Assembly (NCBI RefSeq): GCF_024346995.1
Contig: NZ_AP024887.1
Coordinates: 744,001-808,000 of the forward strand
Reading direction: 5' to 3'
Source: Vibrio palustris
Lineage (GTDB): Bacteria; Pseudomonadota; Gammaproteobacteria; Enterobacterales; Vibrionaceae
Length of the DNA stretch: 64,000 bases
Below are positions 19,625 to 28,726 of the stretch, one piece after another (within the stretch, counting starts at the first letter, position 1; every line of letters starts with the position of its first letter). Below the pieces are notes generated by a model. The model did not search any database. It was not told the origin of the DNA and worked only from the letters and a program-made list of their open reading frames with translations. Position numbers and translations under genes: made by a program.

Positions 19625-20182
19625 ATGAAAACAATTGAGGTTGATGAGGATCTATACCGTTACATTGCCAGTCAAACATTGCATATCGGAGAAAGTGCGT
19701 CAGATATTTTACGCCGATTGCTTAATGTTGAAGGACAGGTTGACGTGGCGGCACAGCCTGCGGCGGTGCATAAACCTGAAGATCAGGTTGCACAGGGTAT
19801 AGTAGTCAGTAAAGATGCCGCTCAAGACAAAAAAGTTGATAGCGTAAAAGCGATGCGAGAGCTGTTAATTTCCGACGAATTTGCTGAATTAAAAAAAGCA
19901 GTAGATCGTTTTATTTTGGTGCTTTCTACGCTCTACCAAATCGATCCAGAACGTTTTTATGACGCAATGGAAGTAAAAGGGCGCAAACGCGTTTATTTTG
20001 CTGACAATGAGCAGACACTGTTGTCTCATGGACAAACGACAAAACCGAAATCGATCCCCAATACACCACTTTGGGTGATCACCAATAATAACACGAGTCG
20101 CAAACAACAGATGGTTCAGCAAGTAATGGATCGCATGAGCTTCCCTGCTGATATTATCGAAAAAGTGATTCACTCCATTTAA
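19625..20182 (+). CDS. seqA: Replication initiation regulator SeqA
   Basis: SeqA binds hemimethylated GATC and delays re-initiation at oriC. The 185-residue product has the N-terminal multimerisation domain (MKTIEVDEDLYRYIASQT, ASDILRRLL), a variable linker at about residues 40-85, and the C-terminal DNA-binding domain (RKRVYFADNEQTLL, then PLWVITNNNTSRKQQMV). Its usual partner pgm follows 99 bases later, separated by a terminator-like hairpin. The presence of seqA implies Dam methylation in this organism. Confidence 0.96.
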   Translation: MKTIEVDEDLYRYIASQTLHIGESASDILRRLLNVEGQVDVAAQPAAVHKPEDQVAQGIVVSKDAAQDKKVDSVKAMRELLISDEFAELKKAVDRFILVLSTLYQIDPERFYDAMEVKGRKRVYFADNEQTLLSHGQTTKPKSIPNTPLWVITNNNTSRKQQMVQQVMDRMSFPADIIEKVIHSI

Positions 20183-20216
20183 TTTTGGAGTAGTGTACTG
20201 ATCGAACATTCTGCAT

Positions 20217-20253
20217 AAACCTCATAACTGTTTGGATCATTTATGGGGTTTTT
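20217..20253 (+). terminator. Terminator-like hairpin after seqA
   Basis: AAACCTCATAA pairs with TTATGGGGTTT (one T-G wobble) around a 13-base loop, followed by a T run. It may be partial, allowing read-through into pgm. Confidence 0.65.
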
Positions 20254-20281
20254 ATTTGCGCTTTGATTTTAAGGACGTCAT

Positions 20282-21928
20282 ATGGCTATGCACCCACGCG
20301 CAGGAAAAAAAGCGCAACAAAAAGATCTCACCAATATACCGGCTTTAGTCGCGAACTATTATTTATTACAACCAGATGCAACCAATCCGGCACATAAAGT
20401 CGAGTTTGGAACCTCAGGGCATCGTGGAAGTGCCGATAAAACGACGTTCAATCAAAATCATATTTTGGCGATAGCCCAAGCGATTGTGGATATTCGCGAA
20501 GAGAATAATACCACCGGCCCAACGTTTGTTGGTAAAGACACGCACGCGTTATCAGAACCTGCATTTAGTAGTGTTGTCGAAGTGCTCATTGCCAATGGTA
20601 TTGAAGTGATTGTACAAGAAAACAATGGCTATACACCGACTCCAGGAATTTCCCATGCCATTTTGACGTACAATCAAACTCATCAACGACAAGCAGATGG
20701 TATTGTTATTACACCATCTCACAATCCCCCACAAGATGGCGGGATAAAGTATAACGCTGTACACGGCGGGCCTGCAGAAGCCTCGCTCACAGAAGCGATT
20801 CAAGACCGTGCTAATCAATATATTGCTGACAAGCTGCAAGGTGTGAAGCACATCGCGATTGCAGAAGCAAAGATATCCCCTTTATTTAATCAACGCGATC
20901 TTGTTCAACCGTATTTAGATGATTTAATCAATGTTGTTGATATGAGTGCCATTCAAAATGCGAATTTGTCGGTGGGTGTCGATCCACTTGGTGGTAGCGG
21001 TATTGAATATTGGCGCCGTATTGGTCAACAATACGAGCTGAACTTAACATTGGTAAATGACACGGTTGATCCTAGTTTTCAGTTTATGACGCTTGATAAA
21101 GATGGCGTTATTCGTATGGATTGCTCATCGCCACATGCCATGGCCGGCTTACTTGCGATGAAAGATCAGTACGATTTAGCTTTTGCAAATGATCCTGACT
21201 ATGACCGCCATGGTATTGTTACGCCTCAAGGATTGATGAACCCTAACCATTTCCTCGCTGTTTGTATCGATTATCTTTATCGCCATCGCGAAGGATGGGG
21301 CAAAGATGTTGCCGTAGGCAAAACGCTCGTATCGAGTGCGATGATCGATAAAGTCGTCAGTGACCTAGGCCGTGAATTGTGTGAAGTGCCGGTTGGTTTC
21401 AAATGGTTTGTGGACGGTTTGTTCACAGGTCGTTTTGGTTTTGGTGGTGAAGAAAGTGCAGGGGCATCTTTCTTACGTCATAACGGTCACGTCTGGTCGA
21501 CCGATAAAGATGGCATTATTTTGTGCTTATTAGCGGCTGAAATCACTGCAGTGACGGGTAAAAATCCACAAGAGTATTATAACGATCTCGCGGCGAAACA
21601 CGGTGACTCTCATTATAATCGCTTGCAAGCGGTAGCAAATGGTCCACAAAAAGAGATACTAAAGAAACTATCGCCGGAAATGGTCACAGCAGAAACCTTG
21701 GCGGGAGATACCATTACCGCACGTTTGACTCATGCTCCGGGTAACGGCGCCGCGATTGGTGGCTTGAAAGTGACCACTGATTTCGGCTGGTTTGCGGCGC
21801 GTCCTTCAGGCACCGAAGATATCTATAAAATTTACTGTGAGAGCTTTAAAGGCGCTGATCATTTGAAGTTAATCGAAGAAGAAGCCCAGGCGATTGTGAA
21901 TCAAGTGTTTAAGAATGCTGGTTTATAA
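20282..21928 (+). CDS. pgm: Phosphoglucomutase Pgm
   Basis: Pgm interconverts glucose-1-phosphate and glucose-6-phosphate. The 548-residue product has the phosphoserine loop [11 protein letters not shown] with Ser146, the metal loop NDPDYDRHG, the sugar-binding loop [12 protein letters not shown] and the C-terminal phosphate-binding [13 protein letters not shown]. Length matches the enterobacterial alpha-phosphoglucomutase family. The ATG at 20282 is followed by a second in-frame ATG at 20288, so the exact start could be two codons later. Confidence 0.96.
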   Translation: MAMHPRAGKKAQQKDLTNIPALVANYYLLQPDATNPAHKVEFGTSGHRGSADKTTFNQNHILAIAQAIVDIREENNTTGPTFVGKDTHALSEPAFSSVVEVLIANGIEVIVQENNGYTPTPGISHAILTYNQTHQRQADGIVITPSHNPPQDGGIKYNAVHGGPAEASLTEAIQDRANQYIADKLQGVKHIAIAEAKISPLFNQRDLVQPYLDDLINVVDMSAIQNANLSVGVDPLGGSGIEYWRRIGQQYELNLTLVNDTVDPSFQFMTLDKDGVIRMDCSSPHAMAGLLAMKDQYDLAFANDPDYDRHGIVTPQGLMNPNHFLAVCIDYLYRHREGWGKDVAVGKTLVSSAMIDKVVSDLGRELCEVPVGFKWFVDGLFTGRFGFGGEESAGASFLRHNGHVWSTDKDGIILCLLAAEITAVTGKNPQEYYNDLAAKHGDSHYNRLQAVANGPQKEILKKLSPEMVTAETLAGDTITARLTHAPGNGAAIGGLKVTTDFGWFAARPSGTEDIYKIYCESFKGADHLKLIEEEAQAIVNQVFKNAGL

Positions 21929-21961
21929 TTTTTACCGATAAGTTTTATGAAGGTTGATGAT

Positions 21962-21994
21962 AAAAAAGAGCGCAAAGTATTGCGCTCTTTTTTT
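21962..21994. terminator. Bidirectional terminator after pgm
   Basis: An 11-bp stem AAAAGAGCGCA / TGCGCTCTTTT with loop AAGTAT and A/T runs on both sides lies between the convergent pgm and DUF1853 genes. Confidence 0.9.
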
Positions 21995-22000
21995 ATTATT

Positions 22001-22771
22001 CTAGTTATTAGGCCATGCATCCGGCAAGATAAACCAAAATTGTCCCGATTGGCTTTGACAGTGAACAAACCCTTCACCGCTCCCATCATAACGAGGTGTA
22101 TTATCGCTTCGACCTATTATCCATTCTGGTTTACTGAGTAAAAATAATGGCTCGTTAATACGGTGTGTCTCACTGTGATAGCACCAGAAACCCGTAACTC
22201 TGTCTGGATTAATCTTAACGGTATACTCGGGTTGATAATGCTCAAAGGTAAGGGTGTCAGGAATAGGCTCTTTATCAAAGGGATTGACATACAATCGTCC
22301 TTGCATTAGCAGGTGCTGACTTAATGCATACCAGTCTGGGTAGGCCTGTCGAAATGCCTCACTTTGTGAAAACGGCAGTTGTTTCTCTAGCATATGCTGA
22401 ATTTTTAAATCTAAGCGGTCATGCGCGTGTGGTCCATACCAAAACCCTTGCTTTAATAAATAGAATTTTACCGCCACCTCCCAATGCTGCCATGATTGAC
22501 TGCGATGCTCATTAATGAAATCAATCGCCCCTAATGTGCGTCCTTGTGCGTTGATTTGCAGTTCTTCATAGACAGAATGGTAGTCTGGGTGATGTTGGAA
22601 CAACTTGCCGCACAGGTATTGATACACAAACCCTAAGCGATGGTTGCCCGTATAGGGGTCAAAAGATAGCGATTGATGTGATAAAAATGGCGAATGAGAT
22701 TCAATCGGTGGCGCACCACTTACAATTGCTGGTGAATTGATCACCCATTGAGTTAGACGAGGTAAATTCAT
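22001..22771 (-). CDS. DUF1853 family protein
   Basis: The 256-residue soluble protein matches my memory of the DUF1853 family: a GNHRLGFVYQYL segment, then LQINAQGRTLGAIDFI and HWEVAVKFYLL. Its function is not established to my knowledge. Asp84 in GAID, followed by Glu98 and Lys102 in EVAVK, resembles the core of PD-(D/E)XK nuclease-fold proteins, but this is only a visual similarity. It is convergent with pgm and divergent from the Nif3-like gene. Confidence 0.75.
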   Translation of the reverse strand: MNLPRLTQWVINSPAIVSGAPPIESHSPFLSHQSLSFDPYTGNHRLGFVYQYLCGKLFQHHPDYHSVYEELQINAQGRTLGAIDFINEHRSQSWQHWEVAVKFYLLKQGFWYGPHAHDRLDLKIQHMLEKQLPFSQSEAFRQAYPDWYALSQHLLMQGRLYVNPFDKEPIPDTLTFEHYQPEYTVKINPDRVTGFWCYHSETHRINEPLFLLSKPEWIIGRSDNTPRYDGSGEGFVHCQSQSGQFWFILPDAWPNN

Positions 22772-22855
22772 AGCGGAGAAAGCTCTGGGTTATTTCGACA
22801 TTCATGTATGAAATTGTTATAACCTTCTTATGAGTTGGATGCAATGGAAGAGAGT

Positions 22856-23614
22856 ATGAATCATTTAGAATTAGAAACGCTAATCAATAGCGAGTTGTCT
22901 CCACAATTGATAAAAGACTATTCGCCCAATGGATTACAGGTGGAAGGCAAAGCCGATATCAAAACGATCGTGACGGGAGTGACCGCTTCTCAAGCATTAA
23001 TCGAATACGCGATTGCAAAGAAAGCGGATGCTATTTTAGTGCATCACGGTTATTTTTGGAAAAATGAGCCGCAGCAGATACGCGGTATGAAAGGCCGGCG
23101 CATTCGCTCGCTGATGAAACATGATATTAATTTATACGGTTACCATTTACCGTTAGATATTCATCCCACGTTAGGCAATAACGCACAGTTAGCTGCTTTT
23201 CTTGGTATTCATTCAGTCACTGGACTAGAAGATCATCCGCAATCTATCGCCATGAAAGGTGAGCTTGCTGAGGCGGTGACTGGTTCAGAGTTTGCCAAAC
23301 GTATTGGTAAAGCACTCAATCGAGAACCTTTGCATATTGCGCCAGAAAATGCTGATAAACTGATTAAAACGGTTGGTTTTTGTACAGGGGGCGGGCAGGA
23401 TTTTATTGATTTAGCTGCTGAACAAAAATTGGATGCCTATATATCAGGGGAAGTCTCGGAGCGAACCACATATTCTGCCCGCGAACAAGATATCCACTAT
23501 TATGCAGCGGGGCATCATGCAACTGAGCGTTATGGGGTGAAAGCATTAGGTGAGTGGTTAGCAAAAGAACATGGTTTAGATGTTGAATTTATTGATATTG
23601 ATAATCCAGTGTAG
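22856..23614 (+). CDS. Nif3-like dinuclear metal centre protein (YbgI)
   Basis: The product belongs to the Nif3/YbgI family, hexameric toroids with a two-metal site and uncertain role (GTP cyclohydrolase-like fold; links to nucleotide or DNA metabolism have been proposed). Visible motifs are VTGVTASQALIEYA, ILVHHGYFWK and NLYGYHLPLDIHPTLGNNAQLA near the N-terminus, and SGEVSERTTYSAREQ with AAGHHATERYG near the C-terminus, carrying the metal His and Glu. The ATG at 22856 was chosen because GGAAGAG lies just upstream and the 252-residue product matches E. coli YbgI; in-frame TTG/ATG at 22835 and 22844 are alternatives. Confidence 0.92.
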   Translation: MNHLELETLINSELSPQLIKDYSPNGLQVEGKADIKTIVTGVTASQALIEYAIAKKADAILVHHGYFWKNEPQQIRGMKGRRIRSLMKHDINLYGYHLPLDIHPTLGNNAQLAAFLGIHSVTGLEDHPQSIAMKGELAEAVTGSEFAKRIGKALNREPLHIAPENADKLIKTVGFCTGGGQDFIDLAAEQKLDAYISGEVSERTTYSAREQDIHYYAAGHHATERYGVKALGEWLAKEHGLDVEFIDIDNPV

Positions 23615-23628
23615 TCGATATTATTCTC

Positions 23629-23660
23629 AAATAAACAAATAAACAAATAAACAAATAAAA
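23629..23660. repeat. Short tandem repeat AAATAAAC, nearly four copies
   Basis: Three exact copies of AAATAAAC and a fourth ending in A abut the terminator between the Nif3-like gene and gltA. It is non-coding. Confidence 0.9.
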
Positions 23661-23686
23661 AAGGGCGAAGTAATTTCGCCCTTTTT
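23657..23686. terminator. Bidirectional terminator between the Nif3-like gene and gltA
   Basis: AAAAGGGCGAA pairs with TTCGCCCTTTT around a short loop, flanked by A and T runs on both sides. Confidence 0.9.
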
Positions 23687-23727
23687 ACGTTGTAGTCATT
23701 GCCATTTGGCGATGAGCTTACACTATG

Positions 23728-25017
23728 TTATGAACGCTCTCCCATTGAGACGAAATCGCGTTTCTCGTAACCGGCGTATAACTGACGTGGACGGCCGATA
23801 CGCTTACCTGGGTCACTGTGCATTTCATTCCAATGAGCTATCCAGCCTATGGTTCGGGACATAGCAAAAATAACCGTAAACATGGATGCTGGGATTCCAA
23901 TCGCTTTAAGAATGATACCTGAGTAAAAATCTACGTTTGGATAAAGCTTTTTATCAATGAAGTAGCTATCGGCAAGTGCAATTCTCTCTAGTTCAATCGC
24001 CACATCAAGTAGTGGATCTTGTACCTTCAACTCTTTTAACACTTCATGGCACGCTTCACGCATTACCGTTGCACGCGGGTCGTAGTTTTTATAGACACGG
24101 TGACCAAAGCCCATTAAACGGAATGGGTCATCTTTGTCTTTTGCTCTGGCAATAAATTCAGGAATTTTATCGACGCTACCAATTTCTTCGAACATGCGTA
24201 CACACGCTTCGTTCGCTCCGCCGTGAGCAGGTCCCCATAAAGAGGCGATACCAGCGGCAATACATGCAAATGGGTTTGCGCCTGACGAACCCGCTAACCG
24301 TACAGTAGACGTTGATGCATTTTGTTCATGATCGGCATGAAGAGTGAAAATCTTATCCATAGCCCGCGCAACTACTGGGTTGACTTCATATTCTTCGCAA
24401 GGGGTCGCGAACATCATATGTAAGAAGTTTTCCGCATAGGTTAAATCATTACGAGGGTAGATAAATGGTTGGCCTGTTGAGTATTTATAACACATAGATG
24501 CCAAAGTCGGCATTTTTGACAACAAGCGATAGGCTGCAATCTGACGATGTGAATCGTTATTAATGTCCAAAGAGTCGTGATAAAACGCCGCTAGGGCACC
24601 GACCACACCACACATAATTGCCATTGGGTGTGCATCACGACGGAAACCATGAAAGAAGCTGGCTATTTGTTCATGGACCATAGTATGACGAGTGACTGTT
24701 TGCAGAAACTCCTCATATTGTTCACGAGAAGGCGCTTCACCATACAGTAAAATATAACAGACTTCGAGATAGTCGGCATTATTAGCCAATTGATCAATGG
24801 GGAAACCACGGTGTAATAACACCCCTTTTTCACCATCAATGTACGTGATTTGAGATTCACAAGATGCAGTGGCAAGAAAACCAGGGTCAAATGTGAAGTA
24901 GCCATTTGAGCCCAAACCTCGAACGTCAATTACTTGGGGGCCCAGTGTCCCGTCTATAATTGGCAGTTCGATCGGCGCTTGACCTTCGATATGAAGGGTA
25001 GCTTTTTTATCTGCCAT
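23728..25017 (-). CDS. gltA: Citrate synthase GltA
   Basis: GltA condenses acetyl-CoA and oxaloacetate at the entry to the TCA cycle. The 429-residue product is the large NADH-sensitive (type II) bacterial form, with an N-terminal beta domain ([18 protein letters not shown]), catalytic His regions [20 protein letters not shown] and [14 protein letters not shown], and the Asp-containing [15 protein letters not shown]. An AAAGGAGATT ribosome-binding site precedes the ATG. It is divergent from sdhCDAB-sucABCD and shares its 394-base control region, including a perfect palindrome 56 bases upstream of the start. Confidence 0.97.
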   Translation of the reverse strand: MADKKATLHIEGQAPIELPIIDGTLGPQVIDVRGLGSNGYFTFDPGFLATASCESQITYIDGEKGVLLHRGFPIDQLANNADYLEVCYILLYGEAPSREQYEEFLQTVTRHTMVHEQIASFFHGFRRDAHPMAIMCGVVGALAAFYHDSLDINNDSHRQIAAYRLLSKMPTLASMCYKYSTGQPFIYPRNDLTYAENFLHMMFATPCEEYEVNPVVARAMDKIFTLHADHEQNASTSTVRLAGSSGANPFACIAAGIASLWGPAHGGANEACVRMFEEIGSVDKIPEFIARAKDKDDPFRLMGFGHRVYKNYDPRATVMREACHEVLKELKVQDPLLDVAIELERIALADSYFIDKKLYPNVDFYSGIILKAIGIPASMFTVIFAMSRTIGWIAHWNEMHSDPGKRIGRPRQLYAGYEKRDFVSMGERS

Positions 25018-25072
25018 AACAATCTCCTTTGTTAATAAATGGTGTCGTCCGTAGTGTCGGTGACCATGAATA

Positions 25073-25094
25073 TTTACGACCGATCGGTCGTAAA
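25073..25094. promoter_or_regulatory. 22-bp perfect palindrome, likely operator
   Basis: The half-sites TTTACGACC and GGTCGTAAA flank a central GATC, giving perfect dyad symmetry. It lies 56-77 bases upstream of the gltA start codon, in the expected promoter zone. Palindromes of this form are typical of dimeric repressors such as TetR-family proteins. The regulator is unknown. The centre is also a Dam methylation site. Confidence 0.7.
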
Positions 25095-25339
25095 GTCAAT
25101 ATTTCTCGTCCGATGTGTGCTCTCACTTTGATTTTTAATCAATGGAAAGTTAAAAACCTGTTCTATGTAGCAAAAATTGTTACATCAATTGTATTACACT
25201 ATCCCGAGTCCTATATTGGCTAAGATAATTAAGGCTAAAGCCTTGTATATTCAGGTCTACAAGACGGTTCTCTTTTAAGTGGTACGATGTGTTTTCATCC
25301 ATTAATTAGATGAATGGTGCTGTTTATTTGTTCAGACTT

Positions 25340-25354
25340 GTTTATTAAATGTTA
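25340..25354 (+). promoter_or_regulatory. ArcA-like box upstream of sdhC
   Basis: GTTTATTAAATGTTA matches the E. coli ArcA consensus GTTAATTAAATGTTA at 14 of 15 positions. It is 58 bases upstream of the sdhC start. ArcA is the established anaerobic repressor of sdh in E. coli, so the same control is inferred here. Confidence 0.65.
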
Positions 25355-25411
25355 AATCATTGGGTTTAGTCGAAATTTTCTTCAACAACAAAAAAAGCTC
25401 AATAGAGCTGA

Positions 25412-25804
25412 GTGAGCAAGCCCGTGAAAGAAAGAAAAAAACGACCTGTAAATTTAGATCTGCAGACCATTCGCTTTCCTATAACCGCTATCGCATCAAT
25501 CTTACACCGTGTCACTGGCGTGATTATGTTTGTGGCGGTCGGAATACTAATGTGTTTGCTCTCCCTATCCCTGTCTTCCGCTGAAGGTTTTAACGAAGCG
25601 AGTGTCTGGGTCGACAATATCCTCGTTAAATTGGTCTTATGGGGCATATTAACTGCTCTGTCTTACCATATTGCAGGGGGCATCCGTCATCTAATCATGG
25701 ATTTGGGATATTGTGAAGAGTTAGAAAGTGGAACAAAAAGTGCAAAAATTGCCTTCGGTATCACAGTGGTACTTTCAATTCTGTCTTGGGGGCTAGTATG
25801 GTAA
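25412..25804 (+). CDS. sdhC: Succinate dehydrogenase cytochrome b556 subunit SdhC
   Basis: SdhC anchors succinate dehydrogenase (complex II) in the membrane and binds heme b and ubiquinone. The 130-residue product carries the hallmark RPVNLDLQTIRFPITAIASI and LHRVTGVIMF, three membrane helices and the heme-ligand His in LSYHIAGGIRHLIMD. The start is GTG at 25412; the GTG four codons on is an alternative. It opens the sdhCDAB-sucABCD cluster, and its last bases overlap the sdhD start. Confidence 0.95.
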   Translation: MSKPVKERKKRPVNLDLQTIRFPITAIASILHRVTGVIMFVAVGILMCLLSLSLSSAEGFNEASVWVDNILVKLVLWGILTALSYHIAGGIRHLIMDLGYCEELESGTKSAKIAFGITVVLSILSWGLVW

Positions 25805-26142
25805 AAAATGTTTCTTCCCTCGGTCGCAACGGCGTCCACGACTACATTCTGGTACGTGCTTCTGCCATTTTAATGACCTTATATGTTGTCTATCTTGTCG
25901 GTTTCTGCGCATTTAACGAGATTACCTATGAAACCTGGACGGCGTTTTTCTCAGGAACGTTTACCAAAGTCTTCACAATGTTAGCGTTAGTATCAGTCTT
26001 GATGCACGGTTGGATAGGGCTTTGGCAAGTACTGACTGATTATGTGAAATGTTCAAAATTAAGAGTAGGACTGCAATTTGTGGTCATTGCTGTGTTACTC
26101 GGCTATTTGTTTTCTGGCCTATTTATTCTGTGGGGTGTGTAA
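25798..26142 (+). CDS. sdhD: Succinate dehydrogenase membrane anchor SdhD
   Basis: SdhD is the second membrane anchor of complex II. The 114-residue product from the ATG at 25798 has three membrane helices, the N-terminal segment GRNGVHDYILVRASA and the heme/quinone-side LMHGWIGLWQVLTDYVK. The ATG overlaps the final codons and stop of sdhC (GTATGGTAA), pointing to coupled translation. A TTG four codons upstream is unlikely to be the start. Confidence 0.95.
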   Translation: MVKNVSSLGRNGVHDYILVRASAILMTLYVVYLVGFCAFNEITYETWTAFFSGTFTKVFTMLALVSVLMHGWIGLWQVLTDYVKCSKLRVGLQFVVIAVLLGYLFSGLFILWGV

Positions 26143-27909
26143 GTGACTATTCCCGTTCGTGAATTTGACGCCGTTGTTATCGGCGCAGGTGGTGCAGGCA
26201 TGCGAGCTGCACTGCAAATATCAGAACAAGGCCTAAGCTGCGCTTTGTTATCTAAAGTCTTCCCAACTCGTTCTCACACTGTGTCTGCCCAAGGGGGGAT
26301 TACCGTTGCATTAGGTAACTCCCACGAAGATGATTGGCAGTGGCATATGTACGATACCGTCAAAGGGTCCGATTATATTGGCGACCAAGATGCTATTGAG
26401 TACATGTGTAAGCAAGGTCCAAAATCTGTGATTGAATTGGAGAAAATGGGTTTGCCATTCTCTCGTTTCGATAACGGAAAAATCTACCAACGTCCGTTCG
26501 GTGGGCAATCGAGAGAATATGGTGGCGAACAGGCGGCACGTACTGCAGCCGCAGCCGATCGTACTGGACACGCATTGCTACACACGCTTTATCAACAAAA
26601 CATCAAACATAAAACGACTATCTTTTCTGAATGGTATGCACTGGATTTAGTGAAAAACCAGGATGGAGTGGTAATGGGATGTACTGCGATTTGTATTGAA
26701 ACGGGTGAAAAGTGTTATTTCAAAGCAAAAGCAACGGTACTTGCCACCGGTGGCGCGGGTCGTATTTACGCATCCACCACCAATGCGCACATCAATACCG
26801 GTGATGGTATCGGGATGGCGTTGCGTGCAGGTGTCCCAGCACAAGACATGGAAATGTGGCAGTTCCATCCGACGGGGATTGCTGGCGCGGGGGTGCTAGT
26901 TACTGAAGGGTGCCGTGGCGAAGGTGGCTACCTACTGAATAAAGATGGCGAGCGCTTTATGGAGCGTTACGCGCCAAACGTGAAAGACTTAGCCGGACGT
27001 GATGTTGTTGCTCGTTCAATGATGATTGAAATCCGTGAAGGCCGTGGCTGTGAAGGTCCATGGGGCACTCACTTGAAACTAAAATTGGATCATCTTGGCA
27101 AAGAAGTTCTTGAATCTCGCTTGCCAGGTATTTGTGAGCTATCTCGTACCTTTGCACACGTTGACCCTGTAAAAGAGCCGATCCCAGTCATTCCGACGTG
27201 TCATTACATGATGGGAGGGATTCCTACTCAGGTTTCTGGTCAAGCTTTGAAACAAAATGCAGCCGGAAAAGATGAAGAAATTCCAGGATTGTTTGCTTGT
27301 GGTGAAATCGCGTCTGTCTCTGTGCACGGAGCTAACCGTCTTGGCGGTAACTCTCTGCTTGATTTGGTGGTCTTTGGGCGTTCAACTGGTTTACACCTTG
27401 GTGAAACATTAGCATCGTACTCCGAAGCGCGTGATGTCACCGAATCCGATATTGAAGCTTCTCTATCTCGTTCAATGCGTTGGGAAAATAGCACGAGCGG
27501 TGAGGATCCATTCCAAATCCGTAAAGATTTGCAGAACTGTATGCAAACCAACTTCTCAGTATTCCGTGAAGGCGATGCGATGGCTGAAGGTTTGAAAGAA
27601 CTGCAAGAGATTCGTGAACGTTTAGATAATGCCCACCTTGCGGATAAGTCAAAAGAGTTCAATACTCAACGTATTGAATGCTTAGAGTTAGATAACTTAA
27701 TGGAAACAGCGTTGTCCACTGCTGTCGCGGCAAACTACCGCACGGAAAGCCGTGGAGCACATGCCCGTTTTGATTATCCAGATCGTAATGATGACGAATG
27801 GTTATGCCACTCTATCTATAATCCGGAAAATGAAAAAATGACGAAACGCCATGTGAATATGCTACCGCAATATCGCGAACCGTTTCCACCAAAAGTACGT
27901 TCATACTAG
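26143..27909 (+). CDS. sdhA: Succinate dehydrogenase flavoprotein subunit SdhA
   Basis: SdhA oxidises succinate to fumarate using covalently bound FAD. The 588-residue product has the FAD loop [13 protein letters not shown], the flavinylation His in [11 protein letters not shown], substrate-site stretches [12 protein letters not shown] and [12 protein letters not shown], and [19 protein letters not shown]. The start is GTG directly abutting the sdhD stop. The C-terminal RSYSHARFDYP-like region reads [14 protein letters not shown]. Normal length. Confidence 0.97.
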   Translation: MTIPVREFDAVVIGAGGAGMRAALQISEQGLSCALLSKVFPTRSHTVSAQGGITVALGNSHEDDWQWHMYDTVKGSDYIGDQDAIEYMCKQGPKSVIELEKMGLPFSRFDNGKIYQRPFGGQSREYGGEQAARTAAAADRTGHALLHTLYQQNIKHKTTIFSEWYALDLVKNQDGVVMGCTAICIETGEKCYFKAKATVLATGGAGRIYASTTNAHINTGDGIGMALRAGVPAQDMEMWQFHPTGIAGAGVLVTEGCRGEGGYLLNKDGERFMERYAPNVKDLAGRDVVARSMMIEIREGRGCEGPWGTHLKLKLDHLGKEVLESRLPGICELSRTFAHVDPVKEPIPVIPTCHYMMGGIPTQVSGQALKQNAAGKDEEIPGLFACGEIASVSVHGANRLGGNSLLDLVVFGRSTGLHLGETLASYSEARDVTESDIEASLSRSMRWENSTSGEDPFQIRKDLQNCMQTNFSVFREGDAMAEGLKELQEIRERLDNAHLADKSKEFNTQRIECLELDNLMETALSTAVAANYRTESRGAHARFDYPDRNDDEWLCHSIYNPENEKMTKRHVNMLPQYREPFPPKVRSY

Positions 27910-27921
27910 GGAGGCCACACC

Positions 27922-28635
27922 ATGAAAGTTAACTTCTCTTTGTATCGATATAACCCGGACGAAGATAAAAAACCCTACATGAAGGACTACACGCTCGACG
28001 TGAAAGAAGGGTCTGACATGATGGTATTGGATGCTTTGATTCTATTAAAAGAACAAGATCCGAGTATCGCGTTCCGCCGCTCGTGTCGTGAAGGCGTGTG
28101 TGGGTCAGATGGTTTGAACATGAATGGTAAAAATGGTTTGGCCTGTATCACGCCGTTGTCGGCTTTGGGTCAAAACAAAACGATCGTGATTCGTCCATTA
28201 CCGGGGCTTCCTGTGATTCGTGACTTAATCGTCGATCTGACACAGTTTTATGATAACTACGCGAAAGTGAAGCCGTTCTTAATTAATGATGGTGAGTTAC
28301 CACCGTCACGAGAACATCTGCAATCTCCAGAAGACCGTGAGCAAATAGATGGTTTGTACGAATGTATCATGTGTGCATGTTGTTCAACTTCTTGCCCATC
28401 ATTCTGGTGGAATCCGGATAAGTTTATTGGTCCTGCAGGTTTATTGGCAGCTTATCGCTGGTTAACCGATAGCCGCGATACCGCAACGGATGAGCGCCTC
28501 TCTGAATTGGATGATGCGTTTAGTGTGTTCCGCTGTCACGGAATTATGAATTGCGTCAGTGTTTGTCCGAAAGGGCTGAATCCAACGAAGGCGATTGGCA
28601 ACATCAAGTCGATGTTATTAAGTCGTTCAGTGTAA
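27922..28635 (+). CDS. sdhB: Succinate dehydrogenase iron-sulfur subunit SdhB
   Basis: SdhB carries three iron-sulfur clusters that pass electrons from SdhA FAD to ubiquinone. The 237-residue product shows all ligands: the 2Fe-2S set CREGVCGSDG with a later Cys in NGLAC, the 4Fe-4S set CIMCACCSTSCP, and the 3Fe-4S set CHGIMNC with VCPKGLNPTKA. A GGGAGG ribosome-binding site lies upstream. A short hairpin separates it from sucA. Confidence 0.97.
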   Translation: MKVNFSLYRYNPDEDKKPYMKDYTLDVKEGSDMMVLDALILLKEQDPSIAFRRSCREGVCGSDGLNMNGKNGLACITPLSALGQNKTIVIRPLPGLPVIRDLIVDLTQFYDNYAKVKPFLINDGELPPSREHLQSPEDREQIDGLYECIMCACCSTSCPSFWWNPDKFIGPAGLLAAYRWLTDSRDTATDERLSELDDAFSVFRCHGIMNCVSVCPKGLNPTKAIGNIKSMLLSRSV

Positions 28636-28644
28636 ATACACAAT

Positions 28645-28668
28645 GAGCAGGCGCATAACCTGCTCTTT
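28645..28668 (+). other. Short hairpin between sdhB and sucA
   Basis: GAGCAGG pairs with CCTGCTC around a 7-base loop and is followed by TTT. It could attenuate or mark processing between the sdh and suc parts of the transcript. Confidence 0.5.
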
Positions 28669-28726
28669 ACTCGCTCGGATGATCGCATCTGTAGCGTAAA
28701 TCGAAACTACTGGTAAAGGGAAAACA

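Larger units (their letters stand above)
25018..25411. other. Shared control region between gltA and sdhC
   Basis: This 394-base gap holds a 22-bp perfect palindrome (25073-25094), an ArcA-like box (25340-25354) and a small perfect inverted repeat AAGGCT-AA-AGCCTT (25231-25244). No gene of its own was seen. It must contain the divergent promoters for citrate synthase and the sdh-suc cluster. Confidence 0.7.

Noticed and set aside
21947..22141. 64-residue + strand frame after pgm
   Set aside because: It runs through the pgm terminator hairpin and antisense to the DUF1853 gene.
27240..27662. 140-residue open frame on the minus strand within sdhA
   Set aside because: It is antisense to a highly conserved gene with clear domain matches, has Ser/Arg-rich composition typical of shadows, and no ribosome-binding site was seen.
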